NCBI RefSeq assembly: GCF_021462225.1
Contig: NC_061813.1
Coordinates: 25,382,442 to 25,446,441 of the forward strand
Reading direction: 5' to 3'
Origin: Girardinichthys multiradiatus
Lineage: Eukaryota > Chordata > Actinopteri > Cyprinodontiformes > Goodeidae
Length of the DNA stretch: 64,000 bases
Shown here: piece after piece, positions 40,101 to 53,450 of the stretch
Layout of the letters: each line of letters opens with the position of its first letter
Numbering within the stretch: the stretch's first letter is position 1
The notes under the pieces: model-generated
What the model saw: the letters and a program-made list of their open reading frames with translations, nothing else
Databases searched by the model: none
Told to the model about the DNA's origin: nothing
Translations under genes and position numbers: made by a program

Positions 40101-43100
40101 CGCATTTTGCTACCTGATAATCGATTTAATCGAAAAAATAGTCAACAGATTAATCAATTAGGAAGATAATTGTTCGTTGAAGCCCTACATCAAACCCACC
40201 TGCGCTGACCAAACTTTATTTTGACTACACCCTCACCCTGCAGGTGATGAGTAAAATATTGATTTTAACCATCCAAACAGCAATGCAGTTTAACCATCCT
40301 TAGTGGTGAGTTCTTCCCCTCTGTAGTAGATTTTATGAATTGCTTGACGGGTAAATTTGGGCAGTCTCTTTGATGGCAAGCTGTGAATGACTTTCCTACT
40401 GAATACAGAACAATATTTGATCTATTGAAACCTGACGCCGTCTTCTAAATGCTGTGTGTAATTTGAAAGTTGTCCAGAACTATTTGGTAGCTCAATATAA
40501 GACATTCTTGCTGTCTTTACGGTCAGATTATCCACTGTCTGAAATATGCCAGTAGAAAATAATTAGCAGATTCTCTTAATGAAATCCTGCAAACAGCTGA
40601 TCGATCTTGCTTTTTAGACTAAGATGCAATCAAAGTTTTTGACATATAAGCAAGTGAGATAATTTGTGCCGTTTCATGTATTTTACCCAACAGACGGGTG
40701 CTTCCTCTGCAGAGAATTGGTATGTTTTCAAAGAGGTGCATTAATACAATGTCTATGTCATCCTTCTTTTAAAAAATGTCTTTGCATGTTTGAAATACTT
40801 GTAATTTTTCCTTATAGTTTCTTGGAAAATTTAAGCTCCTCTAGATAACGCCCAGCACTTTTAGCTTACACTCAGAGATAAAGCCTCTCATTTATAAGAA
40901 CCAGTTCTGTGGCTTCTTCCTGTGGTGTGTTAAGCACAACTTGTCTGCTTAGGTTTGAAGCGGCTCAGGCTGTTACAGAGTTGGACCTGTAGCACGCTTG
41001 CTTTAAAAGGATTTAGGGCAAGTGATCATTGTAATTATGCAGCGCTTTATAAATGAATAGGGCAGTTAGACTAGTTCCTTATTTCTATTTTCAACATATA
41101 CTAAAACTAGTCAGGATGTGTGTTCCTTAAATGTGAAGAAGGTGGTTTAGTTCATGTCTCATCTAAATGGGCACAGCCCATTTTGCTAAATTGTGTCCCC
41201 AGGGATCATGTAAGCACATTAAACAACAGAACTGCTACTGTCTCTTATCTCCCTCTCTTTATGTTATTCTGATTTCCTTGAATGTTGTAAATTTTTTTTT
41301 TTAAGTTTGAGCTAAGATGACCATCTTTCTCTGTTTAGTCATTTAAACCTGCATCCAGAGTTCAGGATCTGTCAGATATTTAGCTCTATTAATTGTTTAA
41401 TCATGATCGTTTTGAAATGAGTAACAGAAATTATGTGACGACTAAGACCTGAAAGACTTTAAACTCTTATATAAAATGATGTGCCTCAATGTGCTAAACC
41501 AGGGGCCATTTTACACATTTCATCTTCTTTACATACAAGGTTAATGATTCTATATTAAATCAAGGTTTAACTCTGTTTTTAGCTTTTTTTTAGATGCATA
41601 GAAATATTTTTTTTACAGGAGAATCCCTGATGAATTTGCCACAGATAATTAATACAATTTCTCTTTAACAGTTATAAAAACCAACAACCCTCGCCCCTAC
41701 TTTTTAGATGAACTGAAAATCTGTCAACAGTAGCTGTTAACAGTTAATGTATATTGTAAAATAAACCAGGTTCTTAAATTTGACTAGAAGTTGCACAGCT
41801 GTCTCTTTCGGCATCACAGAAAATCTGCAAATACAATAAAGTCCTCCACTTCATGGATACTTGTAGATAAAACCAGACTAAAACGATTTTTCTTCAACAA
41901 CTTCATTTTAAAATCAGTAACAGCAGTGTCCAACTTAATATTCAAAAATAAAAAGCTCGGATTTACAGTTATGTGTCAGATTGTCGAATCATTAATTCTT
42001 GTATCTATGCGTTAGCCTGAAGAAGCCTGTCTGGGATCGTTCATTACTTATTTATATCAGCATCAGAGGCGACGTCACACTGTGTGTGAGAGAAGGAGCA
42101 GTCAGTGTCGCACAGCTCTGTAGTTGAACAGAGTTTTGCTAGTGTTTAATAACAAAGACAGAATGTTTAATCCCAAAGGGAAATTTAGAAAAAAATTCCC
42201 TTTGGGATTAATAAAGTATTTTTGGAATGTATTGTCTTTAGCATTTCATATTAGCGGTTAGTACAATTATCACAGTTACCATTGCTAAACATGTCTGTGT
42301 GTTCCCTGTAGAAGGTCCATTTCAGAAGGTTCTTGCGCTTTTTCTTCTGACTTCATTCTCAACTATATCCTTTATGCTGAGAGTATTTAATGATCATGGT
42401 TGATCAATACTAAATTCAGCCAGCTGGTCAGCAGCTGATTTCCTGGTTCATCTCCACTTATAACAAATCCTTTGGTTTGCATATATTGAGGTAAAAAAGT
42501 TAGAAACATGCCTATAACTATCTAGAACCAGAAAATACAGAATATCCTAATTTGTTTTCTAAGAGCATTGAGCATTTTTGGCAATAATTTAAGGCCTTCA
42601 TCAATGAATGTATAACATCCAAATTGGTATTCTTGTAACACAACTAAATTGCAAGGCCACAAGAAAAGGGGATAGGCATTCCTCACATTATTCCCTACTG
42701 CTCCTCCTGTATTACTGAAGCTGTGGGTTTTAGAAACAGTTTCATCTCAGGCAGATGTTGCCTGGAGTTTGCCTTCTCATGTATGTGTATAAGTGTTGGA
42801 GTTGAAGATGGGTCTGTATACCCAGAGTCACCAGCAGAGCTATTGTTTTGGTAACTTCCCCGGGGAAAAGGGGACTTGTTATTACATGGTTCACAACCCC
42901 ATTCTTTTTCACCCCACTGAGCTCTGGATCATACCGTTCAGAGCACATTGGAAAATAGCAGAGTTGTCTCTTCAATCTTGATCATACTTTGGATCATTGG
43001 TCTTGGCCAATCTGCTATGGAAACTTTATGCTCCCACTGTTTGTATCCACTGGCAACCACGTCTCCTCTCTGTTACTCGCTCAGCCCTAGCAGTTAACCA

Positions 43101-46100
43101 CGGCAAAAGGTCCCTTCTGTTGTAATGTGAAGGTTAAAGCCACGTCAGGTTTTTAAATACTGCATCCTGCGCATTCGAGGAACACATGCTCAAAGGAATG
43201 GACGCTGGCGTGTTTGGTTTCACATTTGGAAGCTGAAGCCAGCTATTCGGAGGACATGTAATATAAAAGACATTACGTCAAACTCTAAACTGGCTTGTGG
43301 ATGGCAGGAACGAAGCTGAAAGCTTTTGTCACACTGCTTGTTGCTTATGTTGGACGAAACTGGCACAAAGTTCACCGCAGGCATTTGTGGATAGATGGGG
43401 TTCATTTCCACTATGTGAACTGTGACCTTTTTCTCTTGAACTGAATTTCTAGGAACCTTGTTTGACCTGTCAGTCCACAGTGTTTGTTTCCACTGTAGAG
43501 TCCAAAACTGGGCTTTTTTCTGTAAATCATGTCCACTGATGTTGAGTGGGTTCTCCTGCAACCCATTGCAAGAACCCAGTGAGTCCAGAATGCGATCAAA
43601 CACTGTGAATTCAGAGCAATACACTATTAATTTTGTGTTCGTTCATAGACGTCACATTTTAACAGCCAAGTCCTGTCGCCCAATCTGTGTTGAAATATGC
43701 AACAGGAATGGATTTTAAATGAGCTGTTTGGAGCCTGATTCCCAAGTGAGAGCAATGAAAGGACCCTATGTTCAAGATATGTTCTGGCATAATGAAATTA
43801 AATGAGTGTTACAAATATTACACTTTATAACTTATGGAGTCATAATAAACCTTATGTAAAGGTGTAGTGATTTGCCAAAAGAGACTTTGTTTACTTGCCT
43901 TCTGTGTAAGAAAAAAGGAGAGGAGAGCTCAGTCTGAGATTACAACTGAGTTACCTAAAGACATAGCATAGGTTATTTTAGAGCGGTTACGTATGAAACT
44001 GAATCAAAATCTCTTCCAATGCACAGGACGTTTGAAATAATAAAGCTTTAAACCTTATCAACGGACAGATATGCAGCAGCCGTTGTGTGACGGCTTTAAT
44101 TCAAAATTAAAATTGGTTAACTTGTTTAAAATAATACACAATCATAAGGTGTTTTGTTTGTTTTAATTTGTATGTTGAAGCATAATGGCTATAAAATGTC
44201 ATAACATTACTGGTTTTAATAATAACTGTTTTAATACATTTTTTTACTAAAGTTAAAAAATGTTCTTAATGTATTTCAATGTAAACGCTGTGAAACACTG
44301 TGATGATTAACAAAAATGACTGGCTTTAAATGTAGCTGGGAAACAATAGCAGTTACTCCTGGTTCACGAGAGAAGACTGGAAAAATGCACTGAATATTTA
44401 GCACCTTTCCACCACAAAACTACATCTATATTTGAAGATCTATGCAGAAAGTGCTACTTCTCTAGCAGGATGGTTTCTCTGGGTTGTTTCTACTTTGGTT
44501 TTATATAAAATATTTGACCTGTTTTTAACTACATATGAGGGTCATTATGAAACAAATTGTTTTTATAAGCATTGCGTTAACTTTGTATTTTGAAAGTGCA
44601 AAAAAGTGTATGAAAATTAGAGAAAATAATTTGACTACTTGGAAAGAAATTAAAGACGCAACTTTTAATGAACTCTAAATAAATGTAGATTATTAGAAGC
44701 TTTAATAAAAAAATAAAAATAAAAGAAGAACATGCATTATTTTTCTGAAAGAATCGCTGTTGTACCACATGGCAATTTTAAAGGTCACAACCAATTCAGT
44801 TGGTTAAAAAAGCCAATAAATAGATATTCAAAAATCAGTATATGAATACCCCTAAGGGTATTTAAATATTTTATGTTCTGAATTGGCCTCTAGAAAGTAC
44901 TTTCACATCATTGATCCATATGCATTATTAGAATACAGTTTTGGATACTTAACTCTCTGTAACAAAATGTCTTTTTAGTTGCAAAATTAAAATACGTCCT
45001 GGCTAATCGGTTTAAACGTTGCTCTAAAATAAGACTGCATCAGGAAAACATGTAATTGCGTTAGTGTTGCTGAAGATTGAGATGACGACTTTGATTAATC
45101 CTCATTTTCACGAGTCCTTTTTTTCTTTTCTATTAATGCAGTTTCCCCACTACTCTCTGAGGTTTAGCATCTCAGCCACTAAAACACACATGTGGTATCC
45201 TTCAAGGGCATTTAGAGAGCATCCAAATGACCACACATATTATTGGCTTACAGAGTGTAAATGCATAGCACTTGAAATCTGATATTCAACCAAATATTGC
45301 ATCCAAGCAGTCCTCTGCGATAGTGATAATGCAAACATTCATATTGCAAATCTGTATATTATGCAGGTCTGGTTTAAAATATGAATGTGTATTAGCAAAG
45401 CAGCACGTAAAAAAACTAAACATTTATTTTAGCCAAGTGAAAGAAAAAAAAAAAACTATGAAACACATTGAAAGTGTATTTTAAAATATTATATACAACA
45501 TTGAAGCTCTATTGTTGGTCCAGGAAAATGTTTAGACATTGCTTGAGCTTGATCGCCAATGGCTTTAGCTGGGACAAACAGGTCAAGGTGCACAAGTGAA
45601 GGTATTGAAAGTGAGTACTGATGCTGTTTGACCCGCTTCAGACAGTTTCATATGAATGAAAAAAATCCTACATGTTTAAAAGTCAATATGTTTACTTAGT
45701 CTCCTAATAACTTTTAGTTTTAACTGAAGAGTCATATGCAGCTTTACCAACCAGTTCTCTCTCTTGCACAGAACCTTTGAGCCAGGGTTGATGTGGCTTT
45801 ACTGTGCATCAGCATCATGAGCCAAAGTGCAGAGTCTGGGCCAGCAACAGATGTTTTTTTGGATTTACGTTGGGTTTTATGTGTGGAGTGGAGCACATCA
45901 CTCTCACCAACAAAACTGTTGTCACTCAGCTTTTTATTTTTAAATAACGCTGGCTCATTCTGTTTAAGTACACACTGATGTGACGCCAAGCTGCCTCACT
46001 TTGTTCTGTGTGAAAAAGACCATTGTGGCTTTGACTCTCCTATCTTATTGGACATCTCTTCAGGTTTATCGTTCTGCTTTCCTTTTATTGATCTCTATCA

Positions 46101-49100
46101 GTGCTTGCAGCAAGACTGCAGCTCTAAATGCACAGGCCTTAACGACACCTACAGTGCAGGCCACATTTAATGGCAAAATCCTGTTGCAGTTTTATAATAA
46201 TAAAATCCAACTTTTAATTTAAGGATATTTTTGTGTTGGGGGGGAAAAATGCTAGTTAAGCAGTAGTTTTATATAAAAATACCTGTAATGCAATGATTGT
46301 TACCCCCAACAGTGCATTGAAAATAAATTGGAATTCAAGGATGTTTTTATTATATACATTTTAAGGTAATGAGCATTTCTAGGAACTTCTAATTGGAAGA
46401 AAAAATGGTTTTAGTTATGTTTCGACTTAAATCTTCAAAGCTTTTTATTACAGAACTGCAGCAAAGAGGGCCATCTTGGAGTCACCAAGTCTTAAAACCC
46501 GAAAATGCTATCTGCATGCCATCCGGTTGTTTCAGAGCCTTTTTCTGTCTGACAATCACAAACCTAAGCACGTGGATATTGCTAAACTCTGCTGGGACTT
46601 CCCTTTTAAACCATGTGCTTTGATCAGATGAGAGTAAGCTTGAGTTTTTCGTCACCAAACAGGATGAATATGTGAAAAAATACCTCATGCCCACTGTGAT
46701 GTAAGGTGGAGCATATGTAATGCTGCGGGCCTGTTTCTTTTCCAAAGACCTTAGGAACCCTTACTTCAGATGACTCATAGATAGATTGTATAAATAGCGA
46801 TAGACAAACATCTCTATGTATTTGCTTTAATCTTCTCCTTTGATTAAACCGGTTTACTGTATGCTCAAGCAATTGCAATGAAATTATTATTAATATTATT
46901 ACATTCTTCGTTAACTAATTGTTTACTGTTATGAAGTTTGCTGCACTGTACATGTAACCTAACAGTTATGTTCCAGTTACTAAAGTTATGATGCAAGTTA
47001 AATATATTTTATCAAACCTTTAAGTTAATTTCAGTTGTTTTTGTAATGGGTGTAGGTCTTAAATTTAAATAGTAAAGCTCTCAAAAGTTTTTAAATAGTC
47101 TTAAATGAAATTTAGCAAAGCTTTCAGAAGCTCTGCACATCACGAGGAGCAGTGCTAATAAACATGGCCACCACTGCATTAAGTTTAAAAAAAGCTCCAA
47201 CAGGAGACTGGACAGGTGCTCTTCAAGACAGAGGTCTGTGCTCCATCCTCTGTTCCACACCCAAATAATGCTTCAGACCTTTGTATTCTGAGCAGAAATT
47301 CTATCTCTGATAATAATCTTTAAGATGCCTCTTTTTGATATAACTGAGTCTATATATTATAATTTTAGTCTATTCACTATTCCTTTGCTATTTACTGAGA
47401 TAACAGCCTGCGATGAGAAAGGTAGAATAATAGGACTCCAAACTGGCGACTCCCCAAAGAGCAAACGTTAGCTGGGTTAAGCCCTCACCAGAGGGCACTG
47501 AGGCTGAAACAGTCAAGAACGCTGTGGCTCCATTCGTGTAGCGGCAGGTTATGATATTATGTTGTGAAGGGTTTCCATGTCGAGCACAATTTGTCTGGAG
47601 GAAAACATGCTTACAGAAAATATTGACTACATTTTGAAAAGTTCATGATTGCTTTGGCAATGTTGCTCCAACAAATGTGTGCATGTTTTCACGTAATCTG
47701 CAACTCTTTTTCTGCACGTGGAACAGGGTTTTTGGACATATTGGCAGAAGATGCATTACAAATTAGATTTAAAATTGACTTAATTTGGCTCTTGCTCTTT
47801 CAACTAGATTTAGTCAGCTTTATCTTTACTTTTTCATAGGCATCACTACAAAGCATGTCCGAGGAGAGAGAAACAAGAAACGAACGTGAAAGCCTGTATA
47901 ACATATCAACATATATTAGATTTTTGCCTTATGAAGTAAATCAGTACAGAGATTAAATGTAGTCAACTCTCTCCCAGCATAAATCAAATTGTGTTGCGCA
48001 CCTTAGAATATAAAATAACCATGAATAAACTTTAAAGATTTTATTCAGTTTATGGGTTTAATCATACAGTTTAAGGATTTAATTATTGATTATTAGAATG
48101 GCTTTCTGCTTTCCATGTTGCTTTTATCTCTGTGCTAGACTGGTGTGCAGATTAGATGTCGGCCTCGGTCCTTCAAAGCGCTGGCACAGCTGCACAGCCT
48201 GTCTTTATGAATCAGCTCCATTTTGCTTCCTTCTGCTCTGATAGAAGAGATTGGTGATCTATTGTCAGTGTTTTTTCCATCTGTGAAGTTAGTATACCTC
48301 TTAATAAAGTCCTTTTCTGAATTTACTTAATATATAGCGACTGCAGTAGTTTTCATACCTTTTTTAAAATGTAAAATCTTCAGTGTATTTTATTGGGATT
48401 TTCTGTAATAGACCAACACAAAGTTGTGCATAAAGTGTTTAAAGTGTTTTAATAACAGATCTAAAATTGTGGCATGCATTTGTATCCCACCACCATGTGT
48501 CACCGTGGGGATGATGCGTTCAAGGGGATATGCACTGTTAATTTTTGTCCAATAATGGATTTCTTTCTAAAATAGCTTTCTTTTTGCCATTTTTCCATAA
48601 ATGTCTGCTTTGTGGATTGCTCAACTGTTAATTGTCTTGTCAACAGATTATCCCACCTGATCTGTGGAACTCTGCAGCTCCGTCAGAGTTAGCATGGCTG
48701 TCTTGGCTGGCTCCTTGAGTAATGCTTTCCTTTCCTGCCTTGTCAGTTTAGGTGAACGGTCATTTGGTTGCAGGTTGGCAGTTGTGCCATATTCTTCCCA
48801 TTTACTTAAGATGGACTAAAAGATGCTCTGAGATGTTCAAACCCTGTGGTTCTGCCCCATCAGCGGCAAGTCTCCAGTTGCTTGTTTGGTGTTGGTCCTG
48901 GCCAAAGGTGCTGAAACTGGAAGCTAAATTTACAGCCCATTAGTTCTTGACCTGATGAATGCCGGCCAAATAGTATCAGGAGAATAGATGGTGCTGATCT
49001 TAAGACATAGGTTTCACATTTTGCAGATGTAATGGGGGATAAATAAATGACTGTTAAGTTTGGATTTTACAAGGAAATTGCTGTTTTATTAGATTATTTG

Positions 49101-51832
49101 AATCAGCAAACATTTATTTTTACCCCCCGCCTGTATTTATTTATGCTCTGAATAACTTTAGCCTCTTTTATTTACAGTGCTGTCTTTTCACCCGAAGTCA
49201 TAATTAGATTGAAACTAGCTGCAATAAAGTTGCACATTTCTACAGGGACTTTAGTTTTATTTTTTTCAATAGGATCTGCAAGCTTTTTAGTAAAACTTAC
49301 TACTCTTTTAAGCCTCACTCCATTTTGGACCAATTAAATCCTTTAAACAATGATCACTTTGTTAATGTTTTGCCATAGCCATTATGAAGTTAGGAAAAGC
49401 TTACCCTGACACTGACTGAAGCCTGCTTCCACAGCAATGGGGCTCCCAGCACGTTTCAAGCAGAGATCCATTGAAAATAGCCTTAAGCCCGTGGTGTTGA
49501 ATATGAGCCATGAGGGGGAAGTTAAAGGCCCTACCACGATGTAGAAACAACAGGCGTACATCTCCTGCAGAGGGTTTTATCAGCTTTCAACTCTATCAGA
49601 TGGTGTTTCCAAACAGTGAACAGCCTACTGTTGCAGGATTTGCAGAAAGCTTCCTTCGGATAGTATTTGTCATCCTTTGTTTTGCAGCAAAAACTCTTCA
49701 TCATTCATCTTCAATCATTTTCTGCTTAACTTCATCAGTCTTTCACCACATTGTGGAGGGGTTTTGGCCCACTCCTATCTACAACGTCGCTTTAGCTCAT
49801 TGAGGTTTGCGGGCTTCCATTTCTGCACAGCATTACAATCAGGTTGACGTCCATTGAAGCACTTTGATTCTCTTCCTATTCAGCTATTCTGTTGTAGGTC
49901 TACTGCTGAGTTTGGGATCATCGTCTTGTGGATGACCAAACTGGGCCGAGTCAGAATACTTTAACTCGAGAGGGAAATTGCCTTGCCGCAGTCCTTCAGT
50001 TTAAACGTCCGTCTGAAATATTGAGATGTGATTCAGATTCAAGTAGAAACAACATTTTGTTAAATAAATAAAACTGTCTGTATTCTGTTAGCAAAACTGT
50101 TTAGAAATGACATTAAAGCATTGAGTTTGTGATGTTTTTGGGCCTGGCCAGGAGGTTTACAGTTTAATGGCCATACCTGGGAAGAATTTCCTGCACATCG
50201 TACAGAGGGTGTGGAGCATTTGATAATCATTTGATCAGCAACACAGGACTGCCACCTTCCCTTCTAAATCCTAATGAAATGGCAAGAGTGTAACTGGTTT
50301 TTCACTCTAGCTTCTCCATTTTGGCTTTGTGATTTAAGGCTGTAGGATCTGCTGTATGTTTTCGGCAACCTTATGGTCAGATTTAAGTCATTTAAAAACC
50401 AAGTAAAAAGTTTTTGTGTTATGTCCACATACAAAAAGCCCTGGAATTACATGAGGGTGTTTTTTTTCTTTTTCGCATGACTGTAATGATAACCTAACCA
50501 TGGCCTGACATACATAATTTGTCTAATGGTATAAAAAGCTTTTTCCTTTTTTACCAGACTTGGGTCTACTACTGAGTATTACAGACATTAAATGAAAATG
50601 TAATGTGAAATTGGGGGCAGATCTGACTTTGGGCGTTAGACCAAACCCTCCAGGTTCTGTTCTTGGTTTAGCAGAGTCACGCCTCCATCAGGCTTGCTTT
50701 ATTAAACTGGGTTTGGAGAAGCTGATTTATAATTGATGAACACACGGTGCTGGTGTTCCAAACACAAGTCAGATTAACTACGTGAGCAGAATTTGGATGA
50801 GCCCCAGCAACAAGCTTTGGGAAAGCTAAATTATTTTACTGATGAAATGTTTTCCGGACTATTCGGATATTTGGCAACTGGAGGCTCTGTGTTGACCTGG
50901 AAGACACTAGTGACGGTGTGAAGTGCAGAGATTGCAACCACATTGACTGAGTACAAGCCAGCAAAACAAAAATAGTACTAATTCGATATAGCTTTGCTTT
51001 TCTGTGTGCAGTAGCATTTTTCTTTAAGAGAGAATGTGCACAAAGATCCAATCTGGTTGGGAATGCACAGGTTGACCCAGGCATTAATTGAAAAGGGCTA
51101 TGAGGGTATCCACTGCATTAGACCTTTAACCTTACCTTATTTAATCTATGGAAATTGACTCTAGTGTTGTGCCTTGCTTTCATCCACTTTTCTTGCTTTA
51201 CATTCTGCGTTTGTAGTTTGCCACATATACATAGTAATGTTTTCATATTTTTCCTTTTCTGATTTATTGTAGCTGTTTGTCTCATGTCATTTTGTGTGTA
51301 GCTGCAGTAAAATAGGTTTACAGTGGGTTGGACAAAAAAATAAATAAGACACATTAAAAGGATTTTTGAAATTCTGTAAGGAGTTCAGATGAAGCTGCAT
51401 CTTTCTCCCTGTAGGATTTAATATGCTGGATTTATCTACATTAATGTATATAAATAATCTATCAACAATCTATCAAAATTCAATTTGTTCTGAAGGGCAA
51501 ATCCTTTTAATTGCAAATAGATTCTGGATGTGTATAAAAAAAAAAAAATGATTTATTTACCATAAAATTTCATCACCCTTAGGTCTATTTCCTACTGATT
51601 ATATTTAGCAAAAGAAACATTAAGAGAAGAAAAAATCAATATAATAACACTAATTCTACCATCTATTTCTACAAAACTAACAGGAAACTTTTAGAAAATT
51701 AATATCAGGAATATTAAAGTTGCTGAACAAATTTCTGGCTTTTCTCAAATATTTACTTGGTCGTCATCTGAAGTTTAAAAAAAGAGATTGCAGCCTAATT
51801 TTTCTGTTTTTTTTATTTTGAGGGGAAATTTT

Positions 51833-51887
<55 letters not shown>

Positions 51888-53450
51888 CACACAGGGGTTG
51901 GACAATGAAACTGAAACACCTGGTTTTAGACCACAATAATTTATTACTATACTGTAGGGCCTCCTTTTGTGGTCAATACAGCATCAATTCGTCTTGGGAA
52001 TGACATATACAAGTCCTGGACAGTGGTCAGAGGGATTTAAGCCATTCATCTTGCAGGATAGTGGCCAGGTCACTACGTGATACTAGTGGAGGAAAACGTT
52101 TCCTGACCGCCTCCTCCAAAACACCCCAAAGTGGCTCAATAATATTTAGATCTGGTGACTGTGCAGGCCATGGGAGATGTTCAACTTCACTTTCATGTTC
52201 ATCAAACCAATCTTTCACCAGTCTTGCTGTGTGTATTGGTGCATTGTCATCCTGATACACGGCACCGCCTTCAGGATACAATGTTTGAACCATTGGATAG
52301 ACATGGTCCTCAAGAATGGTTGGGTAGTCCTTGGCAGTGTTGTGTTGTGTGCATTTCAATATTTTGAGCAAAACTATGCTCTTACCCTGCTAATTGAACC
52401 TTCACACTCTGCTCTTACTGGTGCAATGTGCAATCAATGAAGACTGCCTACCAGGCTGGTCCAATTTAGCCATGAAACCTCCCACACTAAAATGACAGGT
52501 GTTTCAGTTTCATTGTCCAACGCCTGTATATATAAAAAAAAAAAAAAAAAAGGCCTTCTCGTAAGTATCGGTGTGCCTTCCTGCGGTCCGGATCCCGTCA
52601 CCTCTCAATGGGCCTCTGGACCTTTGGACTGTCCTGTTTCTCAGCTTAGCTGATGTGGGAATCTCATTACAGCAGCCACTTTCTGGCCTGAAGTCCGCTT
52701 TGTGGCAGGGAGTTAGTGGCTGGTTCATCCGGCCCAGCTCATCGGATGTCTGGATGAATCCGAAGGAAAACACGCTCTTAAAGAAAGTCACTTAGCTATG
52801 CTTAGCTGGTCCAGGCATACTTTACAGGGTTTTTACACAAAAATTAGACAAATTCAACAAGGAAGTGTACGATGCACAAAAACATTAATTGCTACTGAAA
52901 TCTGGCATGTTGGTCAAACTTCTTCTTGAAAACCTTTTTGTTTGTGGTAGTCCTGATTCTGCCTTTTTTTCTGAGCCGGCACTCCAGCCCCCGGAGCTGG
53001 GAGCTTTACTGATCTGAGTCTGAATCCTTTTTAAGCTCAGAGAGATAGTCATAAAGATTTGGCTTGGAATTAGTGGTTCGTGGCGCCAATTTATGGTTAA
53101 TTAAGCTATTTGAAGAGATGGCAGTTTTAATCTTGCAATGATAAAAAACATGATTGTATATATCACTCTGTCACAGTTTTTTTTATCTAGTACCGAGGGA
53201 GTTCTCTTGGTGGTGGAGGCTTCTTCATTGCTTTGTATTAAAGCTTATAGTTATCACAACACAACAAGACAACTTCAGGACTGCTTCCTTTCTTTCTTCA
53301 AAATAAGAAATAATAATGAGTTGTTCTCTTTTTCCAGGAAGTGGAGCCACAGCAGTGGTTCAGGCCGCCTACTGTACACCCCGAAAGGAGAAGGTCGCCA
53401 TCAAACGCATCAACCTAGAGAAGTGCCAGACCAGTATGGATGAACTCCTG
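37126..53450 (+). CDS. oxsr1: OXSR1 Ste20-family kinase, first two coding exons only (rest beyond right edge)
   Basis: OXSR1 (OSR1) is a cytoplasmic Ste20/GCK-VI kinase activated by WNK kinases. It phosphorylates NKCC/NCC/KCC cation-chloride cotransporters and takes part in stress and volume responses. Exon 1 (37126-37195) starts [23 protein letters not shown], nearly the human N-terminus. Exon 2 (53338-53450) encodes the glycine loop [13 protein letters not shown] and the ATP lysine in [12 protein letters not shown], ending TSMDELL. The phase (one base plus two) joins across a 16,142-base intron, and both splice sites are canonical. The following exon (expected to continue with the helix-C region) was not found up to 64000, so the next intron is at least 10.5 kb. 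The paralogue STK39/SPAK has a long Ala/Pro-rich N-terminus that is absent here. The copy (a or b) cannot be told. Confidence 0.94.
37196..39804. other. oxsr1 intron 1, first part
   Basis: No recognised repeats. A 10-base G run occurs near 37737 and T or A runs near 37543 and 38467. No coding signal. Confidence 0.5.
39813..40187 (+). mobile_element. hAT-type MITE with perfect 8-bp target duplication
   Basis: 375 bp, starting TAGGGCTG and ending AGCCCTA, flanked on both sides by CATCAAAC (39805-39812 and 40188-40195). The inner termini carry TTAATCGATTA-like palindromes ('gtcgattatt' left, 'aatcgatttaatcg' right). The 8-bp duplication and TAGGG-type end assign it to the hAT superfamily. It has no coding capacity and sits in oxsr1 intron 1. 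Confidence 0.92.
40196..46439. other. oxsr1 intron 1, long stretch with little recognisable
   Basis: About 6.2 kb of AT-rich intron. The only repeat I can name is the 'ccctttgggattaataaagt' tail near 42197. Open frames (for example 43220-43624 on the - strand, 134 codons) have no recognisable similarity. Confidence 0.5.
46440..46770 (+). mobile_element. Decayed Tc1/mariner-type fragment
   Basis: Forward-strand remnants of a transposase order: 'cagatgagagtaagcttgag', 'ccaaacaggatgaatatgtg', 'ctcatgcccactgtgatgta', 'atgctgcgggcctgtttctttt'. No termini found. Confidence 0.5.
46771..48339. other. oxsr1 intron 1, unassigned
   Basis: No repeat or coding similarity recognised. Confidence 0.45.
48340..48960 (-). 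mobile_element. Degraded Tc1-like element in oxsr1 intron 1
   Basis: Reverse-orientation landmarks: 'tattttattgggattttctg' at 48387, 'aatagaccaacacaaag', 'tttccataaatgtctgctttgtgg' at 48592, 'gtcaacagatt', 'ctctgcagctccgtcagagt'. Internal and right-end deletions. Confidence 0.75.
49690..49960 (-). mobile_element. Decayed Tc1/mariner-type fragment
   Basis: Contains 'acattgtggaggggttttgg' and 'ctattctgttgtaggtctactgctg...ttgggatcat' in an arrangement typical of fish mariner-derived repeats. No termini found. Confidence 0.5.
51838..51882. repeat. (AT)n microsatellite
   Basis: About 45 bases of uninterrupted AT dinucleotides just left of the DD36E element. Confidence 0.95.
51892..52526 (-). mobile_element. 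Internally deleted Tc1/mariner element (DD36E type)
   Basis: 635 bp with near-perfect terminal repeats of about 30 bases (core GGTTGGACAATGAAACTGAA at the left, its complement at the right), ending at a TA (52527-52528). It keeps only the C-terminal part of a transposase on the - strand. Confidence 0.85.
52027..52371 (-). pseudogene. DD36E Tc1/mariner transposase, C-terminal fragment
   Basis: 114 codons including [10 protein letters not shown] and [12 protein letters not shown]. The second catalytic aspartate (before the asparagine) and the glutamate have 36 residues between them, unlike the 34 of the other transposases here. The first catalytic aspartate and the DNA-binding domain are deleted, so it is not active. 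Confidence 0.8.
52541..53337. other. End of oxsr1 intron 1
   Basis: 52555-52795 has overlapping open frames on both strands without recognised similarity. The intron closes with a pyrimidine tract and AG at 53336-53337. Confidence 0.5.

Noticed and set aside
43220..43624. 134-codon - strand open frame in oxsr1 intron 1
   Set aside because: No recognisable domain or motif, no splice-consistent partner exons, and overlapping frames on both strands; likely chance.
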